A stretch of DNA of 51,567 nucleotides from positions 1 to 51,567 of the forward strand of contig CAVUUF010000018.1 of assembly GCA_963744575.1 (NCBI GenBank), read 5' to 3'. Origin of the DNA: Palsa-504 sp963744575 (lineage in GTDB: Bacteria > Actinomycetota > Actinomycetes > Streptosporangiales > Streptosporangiaceae). This document shows, in pieces, positions 33,333-42,382 of this stretch; the stretch's first letter is position 1, and each line of letters begins with the position of its first letter. A program made the translations under genes and the position numbers. A model generated the notes under the pieces. That model was not told the DNA's origin. It searched no databases and saw only the letters and a list, made by a program, of their open reading frames with translations.

Positions 33333-34333
33333 CAATAGCGTCCTGTCAGACGACGGAACAGCATCAGGTGGTTGCGGGCGAAGTCGTCGTGGTCCGCGGC
33401 GGCGGCACTGGCCGCGACGTCGGCGAGCAGCACGTCACGCCAGCAGGAGGGGGGCACGCCGAGCCGCTCCAGCCCGGCCGTGACGAACGAGCGCACCAGG
33501 TCCGGGTACCAGCCGGTCCCGTCGATCGCGTACGCGACGCCGGCTCCCCAGCGGTCGGCGCGCAGTCCCGGGTGGCCGGTCACCCGGCGCCCCGGCCGGG
33601 TGTGCCGGTCGAGGTAGAGCGAATACGAGGTTGCGAACCTGGCCAGGTCGCCCACTGGCGAGCCGGCCGGGCGCCCGGCTTCCCAGTCGACGACGCCGAG
33701 TCCGCGGCCCCGGTCGACCATCAGGTTGCCCGCCCAGAAGTCACCGTGCACGACCGACGCCGGTGTCCGGTGGCCCGCGAGGCGGCCGGCGAGGCCGGCC
33801 AGCTCGGCCAGGTCGGCCTCGGTTCCGGGCTGGCCGCCGAACCGGCGGCCGATCGATTCCCCGGCCCCGTCCAGCAGCTCCGCCAGGCTGGCCTGCTCGG
33901 TCCCGGCCGTAGCGCGGTGCAGCCCGGCCAGCCAGCCGCCGGCCGCGGCGAAGTCCGCAGCCACCGCCTCGCGCCGGGCCGTATGCCGCCAGGAGTGGTA
34001 GGCCGCCAGCATCGACTGCCCGGGCAGCGCCGTCATGACCAGCACCGGCCGGCCCAGATGCTCCACCGTGGCGATGATCTGCGGGATCGTCGCGGCCACC
34101 GGCCCCAGCGGCCGGGCACCGACCTGAGCCAGCTGCGCCGCCTCGCGCTCGACGCTGCGCGCCGCGACGTCGGTCGTCGGGACCTTGGCCACGTAGGCCG
34201 GCCGGGCGGCCCCGGGGGGGAAGAGCAGCACGGTCATCTTCGCGTTCGGGTCTCTCGACATGGCCAGGCACGCCGCCCGGCCTCCCACCTGATCGATGAA
34301 GGAGGCCAGCGTCCGCGGCGGGGCCATGGTCAT
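33332..34333 (-). CDS. Aminoglycoside-phosphotransferase-like kinase
   Basis: A 333-aa protein from ATG 34333, which overlaps the upstream 90-aa gene (ATGA). It has the APH/choline-kinase fold: a Lys in YVAKVPTTD, GRPVLVMTALPGQSM (hinge), catalytic loop VVHGDFWAGNLMVD and metal-binding VVDWEAG. Such kinases phosphorylate small hydroxyl compounds, sugars or aminoglycosides. Inside an exopolysaccharide operon a sugar or glycan-modifying kinase is more likely than antibiotic resistance. It pairs closely with the small upstream protein. Substrate unknown. Confidence 0.82.
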   Translation of the reverse strand: MTMAPPRTLASFIDQVGGRAACLAMSRDPNAKMTVLLFPPGAARPAYVAKVPTTDVAARSVEREAAQLAQVGARPLGPVAATIPQIIATVEHLGRPVLVMTALPGQSMLAAYHSWRHTARREAVAADFAAAGGWLAGLHRATAGTEQASLAELLDGAGESIGRRFGGQPGTEADLAELAGLAGRLAGHRTPASVVHGDFWAGNLMVDRGRGLGVVDWEAGRPAGSPVGDLARFATSYSLYLDRHTRPGRRVTGHPGLRADRWGAGVAYAIDGTGWYPDLVRSFVTAGLERLGVPPSCWRDVLLADVAASAAAADHDDFARNHLMLFRRLTGRY

Positions 34334-34602
34334 TCCGGCCGTCCGACCTGGACCATGCGCCCGGCCCGGAGCGCGGCCGCGAGCAGCCATGACGCGCGGT
34401 AGCGGAACATGCGCAGTGCCATGGTCACGACCATGCTGACCGCTGGCCCGGCGCCGGGCGGCACCGACAGCACCGAATCGGCCAGGTAACGCAGCACCTC
34501 CTGGTCCGGGCTGGCCACGATCAGCGGCCGCCGCCGCGGCACCGCGATGTAGGCCCCGGCAGGCAGCAGGGCGGACCAGGGGGTGTCTTCGGCCAGGTTC
34601 AT
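34330..34602 (-). CDS. 90-aa protein between RtcB-like and kinase genes
   Basis: ATG 34602 overlaps the RtcB-like stop (ATGA) and its own stop overlaps the kinase start, so translation of the three is probably coupled. The sequence has AYIAVPRRRPLIVASPDQEV, LRYLADSVLSVPPG and a basic helix RMFRYRASWLLAAALRAGRM. No membrane segment or known motif. I cannot name the family. It could be an N-terminal partner of the APH-like kinase. Confidence 0.65.
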   Translation of the reverse strand: MNLAEDTPWSALLPAGAYIAVPRRRPLIVASPDQEVLRYLADSVLSVPPGAGPAVSMVVTMALRMFRYRASWLLAAALRAGRMVQVGRPE

Positions 34603-36032
34603 GTCAGCACCGCGAACGGGCGCATCCTGGCCACCGGCCGCACCAGGCCGTGCCCGGTGAGGATGCCGAGGGCCTCGTCGACGCCGCGGTCGTCCAGGTG
34701 CGGTACCTCGGCGGGCGCGGTGCCGTCGTAGCGGTGACGCGCCGTCGTCCGGCCCTTCGGGTCGGGCTCGGAGCGGCCGGACCGTTCGAAGGCGGAGATG
34801 ATGCTGCCGGTGCCGTGGCACGCGGTGTACAGGCTGCGCTGCGCGGTATCTTCCGGCACGCACAGGTAGGACGAGGTCCGGTTGGTGCCGGGCAGCAGCA
34901 GCGGCTGGCCGGTCCCGGCGAAGACCGGGTGGTCTTTCATCTGGGCCGCCGGATAGGCGCGGCAGGCGTTGTGCCGGTGCACGAACGCGTGCGTTCCGTC
35001 CACCTCTTCCTCGTAGATCGAGTTGTGCGGCGAGTCGACCACCAGGCTCGCGGTCGCGCCGAACGCGGCGCGGGCCATCCGGCGCAGCTCCGCGTACGTG
35101 GCCATCCGGTAGGCGAAGCCGTAGTTCATGGCGAGCCGCGTGGCCAGCAGCACCCGCCGGCCGTCGTCGCCGTCGACGGGGACCGAGGGGCAGCCCTCGG
35201 CGAAGTAGGCCGCCAGCCGCTGCTTGATCCCGGACCGTGGCGTAAGCAGATGGGTGAGCGGCCGCTGCACCGCCATCTCCGTGCGCAGCATCCGGGACGC
35301 GCTCTTGCGCCGGGCGTACAGGGCGCCGAGCTGGCCGGTCAGAACCCCGCCGCCGTTGTGGAACTGCACGGTGACCTGCCCGGGGCGGATGCCGAGCTCG
35401 GCCGCCGCGGCCGGGTCGAGAATGTCCTCGACCTCCTGCAGTTCGAGGAAGTGCGTGCTCGGGCCGATGCCGCCGAAGCGCAGGCGGCTCATCTGGACCA
35501 CCAGCCACGGCAGCTCCTTGGCGGCGCGCTTGGCGCTGCCGTACGCGTCGATGTCGAGCCGGCCGCGCTCCTCGATGTGGTCTAGCTCGTCCTCGGACAG
35601 GCCGTAGCGCTCGGCGGCGAAGTCGGCCCCCTCGGTCGCGGCCCGCAGCACCTCCCTGGACGTCAGCTCCCGGCGCCAGTTCGGCGGGCTCGGGAACCGC
35701 TCGGCGACCTGCCGGTAGAAGTCGGTCACCGCGCTGGCCGACGGCCGCTCGATGTCCAGCGTCATCAGCGCCATGCCGCAGTTGAGCGCGGCGTCGGTCA
35801 GCGCGGGCCGGATCTCGCCCTTAGTGGCTACCGCGATGCTCGACGGCATCTCCGACTTGGCCTTATGGCAGAAGTCGGGCAGGACCACGGGCGGCGCCGC
35901 GAGGCCCACGCCGTCCGTTCCCTCGCCGAGGCGCTCGATCATGCCCTGGTCGGCGGGGGCGGCCTCGCTGTCGAACACGGTGAACTGGCGATCCTCGGCG
36001 TCACGCGAGCCGGTGAGGACCTCTATTTCCAT
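34599..36032 (-). CDS. Divergent RtcB-family (RNA ligase-like) protein
   Basis: A 477-aa protein; ATG 36032 has AAAGGGA upstream. The RtcB fold is recognisable in order: ALNCGMALM with Cys85 (RtcB 'DINCG' metal Cys), FGGIGPSTHFLELQEVED with His194 ('GSGNHF'), VQFHNGGG with His225 ('IHSGSRG'), MNYGFAYR, VVDSPHNSIYEEE with His336, VHRHNACRAYP, GQPLLLPGTNRTSSYL, and TACHGTGS with His406, the position of the guanylated His. Several catalytic partners differ: the Asp before the Cys is Ala, the Asn before His194 is Thr, and the Arg after the final HGxG is Ser. RtcB joins RNA ends with GTP and Mn; here the protein is in a polysaccharide operon, so another substrate is likely. Family certain, function unknown. 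Confidence 0.88.
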   Translation of the reverse strand: MEIEVLTGSRDAEDRQFTVFDSEAAPADQGMIERLGEGTDGVGLAAPPVVLPDFCHKAKSEMPSSIAVATKGEIRPALTDAALNCGMALMTLDIERPSASAVTDFYRQVAERFPSPPNWRRELTSREVLRAATEGADFAAERYGLSEDELDHIEERGRLDIDAYGSAKRAAKELPWLVVQMSRLRFGGIGPSTHFLELQEVEDILDPAAAAELGIRPGQVTVQFHNGGGVLTGQLGALYARRKSASRMLRTEMAVQRPLTHLLTPRSGIKQRLAAYFAEGCPSVPVDGDDGRRVLLATRLAMNYGFAYRMATYAELRRMARAAFGATASLVVDSPHNSIYEEEVDGTHAFVHRHNACRAYPAAQMKDHPVFAGTGQPLLLPGTNRTSSYLCVPEDTAQRSLYTACHGTGSIISAFERSGRSEPDPKGRTTARHRYDGTAPAEVPHLDDRGVDEALGILTGHGLVRPVARMRPFAVLT

Positions 36033-36042
36033 CTCGTCCCTT

Positions 36043-37197
36043 TCATGCCGCGAGACCGGCGAGTGCCTCGCACACACGGTCCACGTCGGAATCGGTCAGG
36101 CCGGGGTGCATCGGCAGTGACAGCAGCCGCGGGAAGATCTGGTCCGCGGCCGACAGCTCGCCGCATGCCTCCAGGCCGAGCAGGTTGCGGAAGTACGGCA
36201 GGTGATGAACCGGAATGAAGTGCACCGAGGTGCCGATGCCGGCCTCGGCCAGCCGCTCGGCCACGGTGTCCCGGTCCGTACCGAACGGCCGGTGGTGAAT
36301 GCGCACGATGTACAGATGCCAGGCGTGGGCGTCCGCAGCCGGGCGCGGCGGGAGCTCGAGGCCCTCGATGCCAGCGAGTTGCCGGTCGTACCGGGCGGCG
36401 ATGGCTGCCCGGCGCTGCTGCCAGCTCTGCAGGCGGCGCAGCTGCTCCCGGCCGATGGCGGCCTGCAGGTCGGTGAAGTTCGCCTTCATCCCGGCTTCCC
36501 GGACCGTGTACCGCCAGGTGCCGGACCGGTGGTACCGGCGCCAGGCGTCGCCGCTCATGCCGTGCAGCCGCATCCGGCGCCAGCGCTCGGCCAGGTCGCC
36601 GTCGGTCGTGGTGATGGCGCCGCCCTCGCCGATCGGGAGGTTCTTGGTGGCGTAGAAGCTGAAGCACCCGGCGCGCGAGACGCTGCCCACCGGCCGGCCC
36701 CCCAGGGTGGCGCCGAGGCCGTGCGCGGCGTCTTCCACCACGTTTCCGTTCGGTAGACCCGCCGCCTCAGCCAGCTCCGCGCCGTCCACCGGATAGCCGG
36801 CCATGTGCTGGATGACCATGGCCACCGCGCCGTGCCTGGCCGCCGCCTTGGCCACGCCCTCCGCGGACACGGTGAGGGTCGCCTCCTCCGTGTCCACCAG
36901 CACCGGCCGCAGCCCGGCGTGGATGATCGCCTGGACGGCGCCGCAGAAGGTGAGCGTCGGGGTCAGGACCGGCGCCCCGGGCGGCAGGCCGAGCCCGGCC
37001 AGGGCCAGCTCGATGGCCGCAGTGCACGAGCTGACGGCGACCGTGTGCGGAGCGTCCACCCACGCACCGAACTCCTGCTCGAACGCGATCGACTCGGCGC
37101 CCATTGTCACCCAGCCGCTGGCCAGCACCCGGACCGCGGCCTGTTGTGCCTCGGGCGTTATCTCGGTGCGGCAGAAGGGCACATGCTGCGCCGTCAC
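36043..37197 (-). CDS. DegT/DnrJ/EryC1 sugar aminotransferase
   Basis: A 384-aa PLP enzyme; GTG 37197 overlaps the glycosyltransferase stop (GTGA). Features: PFCRTEITPEAQQAAVRVLA at the start, SSCTAAIELAL (phosphate-binding), VVEDAAHGLGA (Asp and His near the cofactor), Lys185 in FYATKNLPIGEGG, and a C-terminal domain with VHFIPVHHLPYF and LSLPMHPGLTDSDVDRV. Such enzymes add an amino group to a nucleotide-linked 4-keto or 3-keto sugar, fitting with the upstream FlaA1-like 4,6-dehydratase. The amino sugar could be N-formylated or N-acylated by other enzymes in the window. Confidence 0.93.
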   Translation of the reverse strand: MTAQHVPFCRTEITPEAQQAAVRVLASGWVTMGAESIAFEQEFGAWVDAPHTVAVSSCTAAIELALAGLGLPPGAPVLTPTLTFCGAVQAIIHAGLRPVLVDTEEATLTVSAEGVAKAAARHGAVAMVIQHMAGYPVDGAELAEAAGLPNGNVVEDAAHGLGATLGGRPVGSVSRAGCFSFYATKNLPIGEGGAITTTDGDLAERWRRMRLHGMSGDAWRRYHRSGTWRYTVREAGMKANFTDLQAAIGREQLRRLQSWQQRRAAIAARYDRQLAGIEGLELPPRPAADAHAWHLYIVRIHHRPFGTDRDTVAERLAEAGIGTSVHFIPVHHLPYFRNLLGLEACGELSAADQIFPRLLSLPMHPGLTDSDVDRVCEALAGLAA

Positions 37198-38366
37198 GAT
37201 ACGGCCAGCTCGGACTGCGCGGGCGGGGAGCCTACGTCGGGCCGCCGGTAGGCGTCGGCGAGCACGGCGCCGAGCGCGTCCGCCGACAGCTCGGTGCCGA
37301 GCCCGGCCCGGCCGGCCGCGCCGAGCCGGGCGGCCTCGTCGGGGTGGTCGAGCAGGTAGCCGAGGGCCCGTCCCAGCACCTGCGGCATTCCCGGCGGCAC
37401 CAGCAGGCCGGTCTCTCCGGCCACCACGACGTCGGGCACCGCGTTGACCGCGGTGGCGACGACCGGCAGGCCGGCGCTCATGGCCTCCACAATGGCGCAG
37501 GGCAGCCCCTCGTACAGGCTGGCCATGGCGAAAACGTCCAGCCCGGGGAGCAGGGCTTCGACGTCGCTGCGCTCGCCGGTGAACAGGATCTGGGCGGACA
37601 GGCCGAGCTTGCTCGCGAGCCGTTCGGTCTTCGCGCGCAGCGGGCCCGCGCCGATCCAGACGCCGAACACGTCGCGGCGGCCGAGCCCGGCCAGGGCGCG
37701 GATCCAGTCGTGCGGCGCCTTCTGGAACGCCAGCCTCCCGACCGTGCCCACCACCTGCATGCCGGGCGGCACGCCGAGAATCCGCCGGGCCTCGGCCCGG
37801 TCGTGCGTGGCGGGCGCCGCCAGCGCCTTGCCCAGGCCCACCCCGATGGTGCGGACCCGCTCCGGCGGGGCGATCCGGCGGGTGACGGCCTCGGCCGCGA
37901 CGCCCGAGCCGACGGCGAGGAAGACGTCGGTGTACCGGCCGACCCGCCGCTCGATCTCGATGTACGCGGTCCGGCGCGGCCAGGACTGGAACTGGTGGAA
38001 CGGGAAGCCGTGGAAGGTGTGCACGATCCGGCCGATCTGCAGCTGGTGCGCGGCCATCCGGCCGAGCGCGCCTGCCTTGGAGCTGTGCGTGTGCACCACG
38101 TCGAAACCCCGCAGGCACGCCCGCAGGTCGTGCAGGGCCCGGCGGTCGTCCAGCGGCGCAATCTGGCTGCGCAGGTGCGGCAGCATTATCACCTCGTGGC
38201 TGGCCGTGCGCGCCTTGCCGACCAGGCCCTCGTCGGCTTCGCCGGTGATGAACACGATCTCGTAGCGCTCGGGGTCCAGCGCCAGCGCGCCGCGCAGGGC
38301 CACTCCGCCCGCCCCGGCCATGAACCTTGTTACGACCTGCGCTATCCGCAGCCTGCTGCCGGTCAT
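37194..38366 (-). CDS. GT4-family glycosyltransferase
   Basis: A 390-aa GT-B enzyme from ATG 38366, overlapping the HprK-like stop. The N-terminal acceptor domain begins IAQVVTRFMAGAGGVALRGA and has VVHTHSSKAGALGRMAA; the donor domain has VVGTVGRLAFQKAP, ILFTGERSDVEALLPGLDVF and SLYEGLPCAIVEAMSAGLPV, the EX7E-type motif. It is cytoplasmic and adds a sugar to the growing lipid-linked repeat unit. Donor and linkage unknown. Confidence 0.93.
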   Translation of the reverse strand: MTGSRLRIAQVVTRFMAGAGGVALRGALALDPERYEIVFITGEADEGLVGKARTASHEVIMLPHLRSQIAPLDDRRALHDLRACLRGFDVVHTHSSKAGALGRMAAHQLQIGRIVHTFHGFPFHQFQSWPRRTAYIEIERRVGRYTDVFLAVGSGVAAEAVTRRIAPPERVRTIGVGLGKALAAPATHDRAEARRILGVPPGMQVVGTVGRLAFQKAPHDWIRALAGLGRRDVFGVWIGAGPLRAKTERLASKLGLSAQILFTGERSDVEALLPGLDVFAMASLYEGLPCAIVEAMSAGLPVVATAVNAVPDVVVAGETGLLVPPGMPQVLGRALGYLLDHPDEAARLGAAGRAGLGTELSADALGAVLADAYRRPDVGSPPAQSELAVS

Positions 38367-39352
38367 GCCGTCACCTCCGTAGCCGCCGTCCCGAGCAACT
38401 CGCGCAGCGGAGCCCCCGGACGGTCACCGAGGGCCACCTGCAGACACGGCAGGCTCCGGCTGAGCTGACCGGCCACCTCTTCGATCGGGGGATGGCTGCC
38501 GCCCACGCCGGTGCCGAGCGCCAGCGTGGCCGCGAACGACCAGTAGCGGCGCAGTTCCCCGGCCATGTACGTGCCGGCCACCAGGTAGCGAGCCGCGAGT
38601 TCCGGATCACAGGCCTGCACCGACGGGCCACCACGCGACACCACGACCAGGAGGCCGGGCCGCATCTGGTCGGTGCGCCGCGGCCACGTCACCTCCCGGC
38701 GGCCGTGCGGCATCCGCCGTCCGCCGCCCCGGTGGACCTCGACGGGCAGCCGCAGCGGCTCAAGGACGCCCCACGCGTCCTGCCCGTCACTCACGCATAG
38801 GTTGTCGCAGGTGGAAACGGCTCCAGCCAGCAGTTCGCCGTGGACGAGCGTGGTCTTGCCGACGCCTCCCGGCCCCGCCAGCAGCACCGTCCGGTCGTCG
38901 CCGCCGAGGCCGCACACCGAGGCATGCAGCGGGACCCGGCCCCGCTGCTGGCTCCACCACAGCGCCGGGTACTGCAGCAGCACGGCCCGCAGCAGCAGCC
39001 GGGCCCGCGCGCGCAGCACGGCCGCCGCTGCCCGTCCCTTTCCAGAAGGCCGCCAGCGGGCCACCACGCTCAGGGCCGGGCCGTCCGCCGTCACCTGGAG
39101 ATCCAGGCCGGACGAGCAGGCGTCGCCGAGGACCACCTGCCCCGGGCGGCACCAGGCGCCGCGGGTCAGCACCCGCCAGCCGGTGACGTCGAACGCCGCG
39201 GAGCCGCGCTCGACGCTGACCCGGACGCCCGGCGCCGTGTCGTCATCGGTCGTCAGCTGGCCCGCGGCACCCTCGGCCAGCACGTCGGCGATCCAGGGGA
39301 CCGCGCATGTCACGTCCAACCGCTCGCCGGCGGTGTTCAGCACGGCCCGCAT
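38363..39352 (-). CDS. HprK-like P-loop kinase
   Basis: A 329-aa protein from ATG 39352, overlapping the dehydratase stop by one base. The C-terminal half has a Walker A loop LLAGPGGVGKTTLVHG (residues 158-172), preceded by PLHASVCGLGGDDRTV, and DNLCVSDGQD, the layout of HPr kinase/phosphorylase-related proteins found in exopolysaccharide and lasso-peptide clusters. The N-terminal half is a separate, unrecognised domain. It may phosphorylate a glycan precursor or a protein. The substrate is unknown. Confidence 0.78.
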   Translation of the reverse strand: MRAVLNTAGERLDVTCAVPWIADVLAEGAAGQLTTDDDTAPGVRVSVERGSAAFDVTGWRVLTRGAWCRPGQVVLGDACSSGLDLQVTADGPALSVVARWRPSGKGRAAAAVLRARARLLLRAVLLQYPALWWSQQRGRVPLHASVCGLGGDDRTVLLAGPGGVGKTTLVHGELLAGAVSTCDNLCVSDGQDAWGVLEPLRLPVEVHRGGGRRMPHGRREVTWPRRTDQMRPGLLVVVSRGGPSVQACDPELAARYLVAGTYMAGELRRYWSFAATLALGTGVGGSHPPIEEVAGQLSRSLPCLQVALGDRPGAPLRELLGTAATEVTA

Positions 39353-40881
39353 CAGAACTCATCCGGGTAGGGACTCGCTATGGCCATCGCCGCCGCGGTC
39401 TTCGTCTCGGGCACGGTGGCCGGGCGATACCCCGGCACCAGGTCGCCGAGCAGGGCCCGGACCTGGTCGTCGTCGCCGTCCGCGGCCGCGGTGTAGAGCA
39501 GCTGCAGGGAACCGGCGAAGCCGTCGGGCAGCCGCCGGTGCCGGGCGGCCCAGATGGCCGGGTTGACGGTGGGCAGCCGCTGCTCGAGCTCGTCGAACAA
39601 GGTCTCGTGCAGCTTCTCCCCCGGCCGCAGGCCGGTGAAGTGAATCTGCACGTCCGGCACCCGCAGCTGCTCGGCGTAGCGGCGGACCAGATCGACGATC
39701 CGCACCGGCTCGCCCATGTCCAGCACGAACGTCTCGCCGAACTCGCCCATCGGCGCGGCCGACAGGACCAGTCCCACGGCCTCCTCGACGGTCATGAAGA
39801 ACCGCGTGACGTCGGGGTCGGTCACCGTGACCGGCTCGCCGCGCTCGATCTGCTGGCGCACCACGGCCAGCAGCGAGCCGCGGCTGCCGAGCACGTTGCC
39901 GAAGCGCACCGAGCAGACCCGCATCGTGCTATCGGCGTTGGCCTGCACGATCATCTCGGCCAGCCGCTTGGTCGCGCCCAGGATGGACACCGGCTCGGCG
40001 GCCTTGTCGGTGGAGATGAGCAGGAACCGCTTCGTCCCGGCCTCGGCCGCCGCCCGGACCACGTTCTGGGTGCCGAGCACGTTGGTCTTCACGCCCTCGC
40101 CGGGGTGCTGCTCGAGCAGCGGCAGGTGCTTGTGCGCGGCGGCGTGGAAGACGACATCCGGCCGGGTGGCGCGGAGCACCTGCCGGATCCGGGTCTCGTC
40201 CCGGATGTCGGCGATGATGATCTCGGCGCTGTCGAGCAGGGCGCGCCCGTTCAGCTCGAGCTGGAGCGTGTGCATGTTCGACTCGTCGTGGTCGAGCATG
40301 TACAGGCCCGCCGGGCCGTGGCGCCTGATCTGCCGGCACAGCTCCGAGCCGATCGAGCCGCCGGCCCCGGTGACCAGGACCCGGGCCCCGGTGAGCATGG
40401 CCTGCACCGACGGCTCCAGGATCCGGCGCTCGGCCCGGCCGAGCAGGCTGGACAGGCTCACCGTGCGCATGTCGGCCGCGCGCGCCTCGCGTTCCAGCGC
40501 GGACAGGAACGACGGCAGGTAGCGCACGTGCGCACCGGTCTGGGCGGCGGCGCGGATGAGCTGGCTGTGCGCGGCCGCCCGCAGCGAGGGGATCGCGACG
40601 ATGATGGCCTGGATCTGATGCTCGCGGACGACCTTGCGCAGGTCGGCGAGGGGGCCGAGGACGGGCGTCCCGAACACGGACCTGATCCCGGGATCGTCGT
40701 CGAGCAGGCCGACCGGGCGCAGCCCGTAATCGGGACAGTTCCGCAGGTCCCGCATGAGCGTGCGGGCCGCGGAGCCGGCGCCGACGATCAGCGTCGCGAG
40801 CCCGCTAGTCTCCTCCCGCCCGCGTAGCCATGCTCTCTTGCCGCCGTACCGGCTGCGGCCGGTGCTCCTCGCATCAGTCAT
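39352..40881 (-). CDS. FlaA1/CapD-type nucleotide-sugar 4,6-dehydratase
   Basis: A 509-aa protein; ATG 40881 has GGAGGGGG upstream and overlaps the Wzz-like gene by 8 bp. An N-terminal CoA-binding-like domain (LIVGAGSAARTLMRDL, GIRSVFGTPVLGPLADL) precedes a short-chain dehydrogenase domain: VLVTGAGGSIGSELCRQI, VVFHAAAHKHLPLLE, LISTDKAAEP, VRFGNVLGSRGS and FTGLRPGEKLHETLF. The family makes UDP-4-keto-6-deoxy sugars from UDP-GlcNAc, the substrate of DegT aminotransferases such as the one in this operon. Most homologues carry N-terminal membrane segments; this one has none and is soluble. Confidence 0.93.
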   Translation of the reverse strand: MTDARSTGRSRYGGKRAWLRGREETSGLATLIVGAGSAARTLMRDLRNCPDYGLRPVGLLDDDPGIRSVFGTPVLGPLADLRKVVREHQIQAIIVAIPSLRAAAHSQLIRAAAQTGAHVRYLPSFLSALEREARAADMRTVSLSSLLGRAERRILEPSVQAMLTGARVLVTGAGGSIGSELCRQIRRHGPAGLYMLDHDESNMHTLQLELNGRALLDSAEIIIADIRDETRIRQVLRATRPDVVFHAAAHKHLPLLEQHPGEGVKTNVLGTQNVVRAAAEAGTKRFLLISTDKAAEPVSILGATKRLAEMIVQANADSTMRVCSVRFGNVLGSRGSLLAVVRQQIERGEPVTVTDPDVTRFFMTVEEAVGLVLSAAPMGEFGETFVLDMGEPVRIVDLVRRYAEQLRVPDVQIHFTGLRPGEKLHETLFDELEQRLPTVNPAIWAARHRRLPDGFAGSLQLLYTAAADGDDDQVRALLGDLVPGYRPATVPETKTAAAMAIASPYPDEF

Positions 40882-42382
40882 CTTCCCCCTCCTGGTGGTT
40901 GCCTTCCGGCGTCCTCGCCTTCTCGTTAAGTCCTGAGTCCGCGTCCGTCGCCATGTCGTGGGCCGCGCCGTTCCCGGACGTCGCGCCGACGGCCGCGATG
41001 TCCGGGGTCGTGTCCGCGGCCGCACCGCCGCCGAGGCGCGCGTCCAGCGCGCGCAGGGCCGGCGCTCCCGCGGCGGGCCGGAAGAGGAGGCCCGCCAGCC
41101 AGCCCCGGTGCCGGATGCCGATGACGCCGAGGATCGGCCAGTCCGCGGTGACACCGAGGTCCGCGGCCTGATCCAGCGCGCCGTGCGGCGCGAACTTGGG
41201 CAGGGCGACCACCAGCGCGGCGTCGGGGGGAGGGGCGCCGAGCCGGATGTCAGCCAGGGTGACGACGGTGGCCTGCGGTTTACCGGTCCGGGCCGCCGTG
41301 ATGATGGCCGGGCGGCGTCCGTCGCCGTTGGAGTTCCCGTCGTCGTGGACGGCCCGCGCGCGGGCGCGCGCGTCGGCCCGCTCCGGTGTCGGCAGCGCGG
41401 CGCGCAGCCGGGCGGCGAGCGAGGCCAGCCGCGCGGGCGATCCGGGTCCGGTCAGCACGATGGTGAGGACCCCGGCCCGGTGGGCGGCCAGGCTGAGGCG
41501 CTCGGGCAGATCCGGGTCGAGCCTGACGATCTCGCCGCGGCGTTCGTCGGAGCCGCCGAGCAGGACCGCGCCGAGTTCCCTGGCCCCCGCGGCCGGCTCG
41601 GCCACGGTCGGCCTGAGCACCTCGCGCAGCGTGGCGAACAGCAGCCCGAGGACCAGGCCGAGCATCGCGGCGAGCGCGGCGTCGACGAACGCGTGCCGGG
41701 ACACCCCGGTCGCGTAGGCCGGGACGCTCACCACCGACGCTCCGGTCTCGGTGGTGAGGGTGGCGAGCACCTGCTGCGACTGCGATTCGTTGGTGGCCAG
41801 TTCCTGCTCGGTCGCACCGAGCTGCGAGAGCAGAGACTGCACCGAGACGCTGGTGGAGGCGTTCGAGGCGTTGGCGTGGTTGAGCTCGCTGAGCAGCTGG
41901 TCGCGCCGGGACGAGAGCTGCTCGTCCGTCTTGGCGAGCGCGGCGAGCTCGGGGTTGCCCTTGACGCCGAGCTCGTTTAGCTGGTTGACCACGGCGGTGG
42001 CGAGCGCTGTGGCCAGCGAGATAGCCGCCTGGGGGTGCGCGTCAGTGACGGTCAGCATCATGATCGCGGAGCTGCTCGACGGGGATGTCGTGACGTGGTG
42101 CTTGGCGACCTGGATCGCGTCCCGGTTGAGCTTGAGCTGGCTGATCACCTGGTGGACCAGGCCCGGGTCGGTGGCCACCGCGTTCACCCGGCTCTGGATG
42201 GCCGACACCTGGGTGGTGGCGTCGGGCGTCGTCGCCTGCCCCTGAACGGTCGCGGTCGCCGCGTACGCCACCGGCTGATGTTCCTTCAGCGGGAAGACCG
42301 CTAGCGCTGGCAGGATCATCAAGATGAGCAGCAACCACCGGTGCCGCCAGAAAATCCGCCGGCCTGCCTCGCTGGCTTCCAC
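40874..42382 (-). CDS. Wzz-like chain-length/co-polymerase protein
   Basis: A 502-aa membrane protein from GTG 42382 with GAGGGGTGA upstream; first gene of the operon. One N-terminal membrane segment (HRWLLLILMILPALAVFPL), a large outside domain with a Gln/Ser-rich coiled coil (residues about 80-230), a second membrane segment (FVDAALAAMLGLVLGLLFAT) and a cytoplasmic domain of about 230 residues. That domain has a decayed nucleotide-binding look (VLTIVLTGPGSPARLASLAA, ALVVALP) but no Walker A Gly-Lys-Thr, so it is probably not an active tyrosine kinase. It should regulate polymer length with the Wzy domain of the triple fusion. Confidence 0.8.
   Translation of the reverse strand: MEASEAGRRIFWRHRWLLLILMILPALAVFPLKEHQPVAYAATATVQGQATTPDATTQVSAIQSRVNAVATDPGLVHQVISQLKLNRDAIQVAKHHVTTSPSSSSAIMMLTVTDAHPQAAISLATALATAVVNQLNELGVKGNPELAALAKTDEQLSSRRDQLLSELNHANASNASTSVSVQSLLSQLGATEQELATNESQSQQVLATLTTETGASVVSVPAYATGVSRHAFVDAALAAMLGLVLGLLFATLREVLRPTVAEPAAGARELGAVLLGGSDERRGEIVRLDPDLPERLSLAAHRAGVLTIVLTGPGSPARLASLAARLRAALPTPERADARARARAVHDDGNSNGDGRRPAIITAARTGKPQATVVTLADIRLGAPPPDAALVVALPKFAPHGALDQAADLGVTADWPILGVIGIRHRGWLAGLLFRPAAGAPALRALDARLGGGAAADTTPDIAAVGATSGNGAAHDMATDADSGLNEKARTPEGNHQEGEDD

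Noticed and set aside
33332..34333. Aminoglycoside resistance gene
   Set aside because: Only the kinase fold is shared; position and overlaps in a polysaccharide operon argue for another substrate.
39307..40827. Plus-strand frame of 506 codons over the dehydratase gene
   Set aside because: Antisense shadow; dehydratase motifs are complete on the minus strand.
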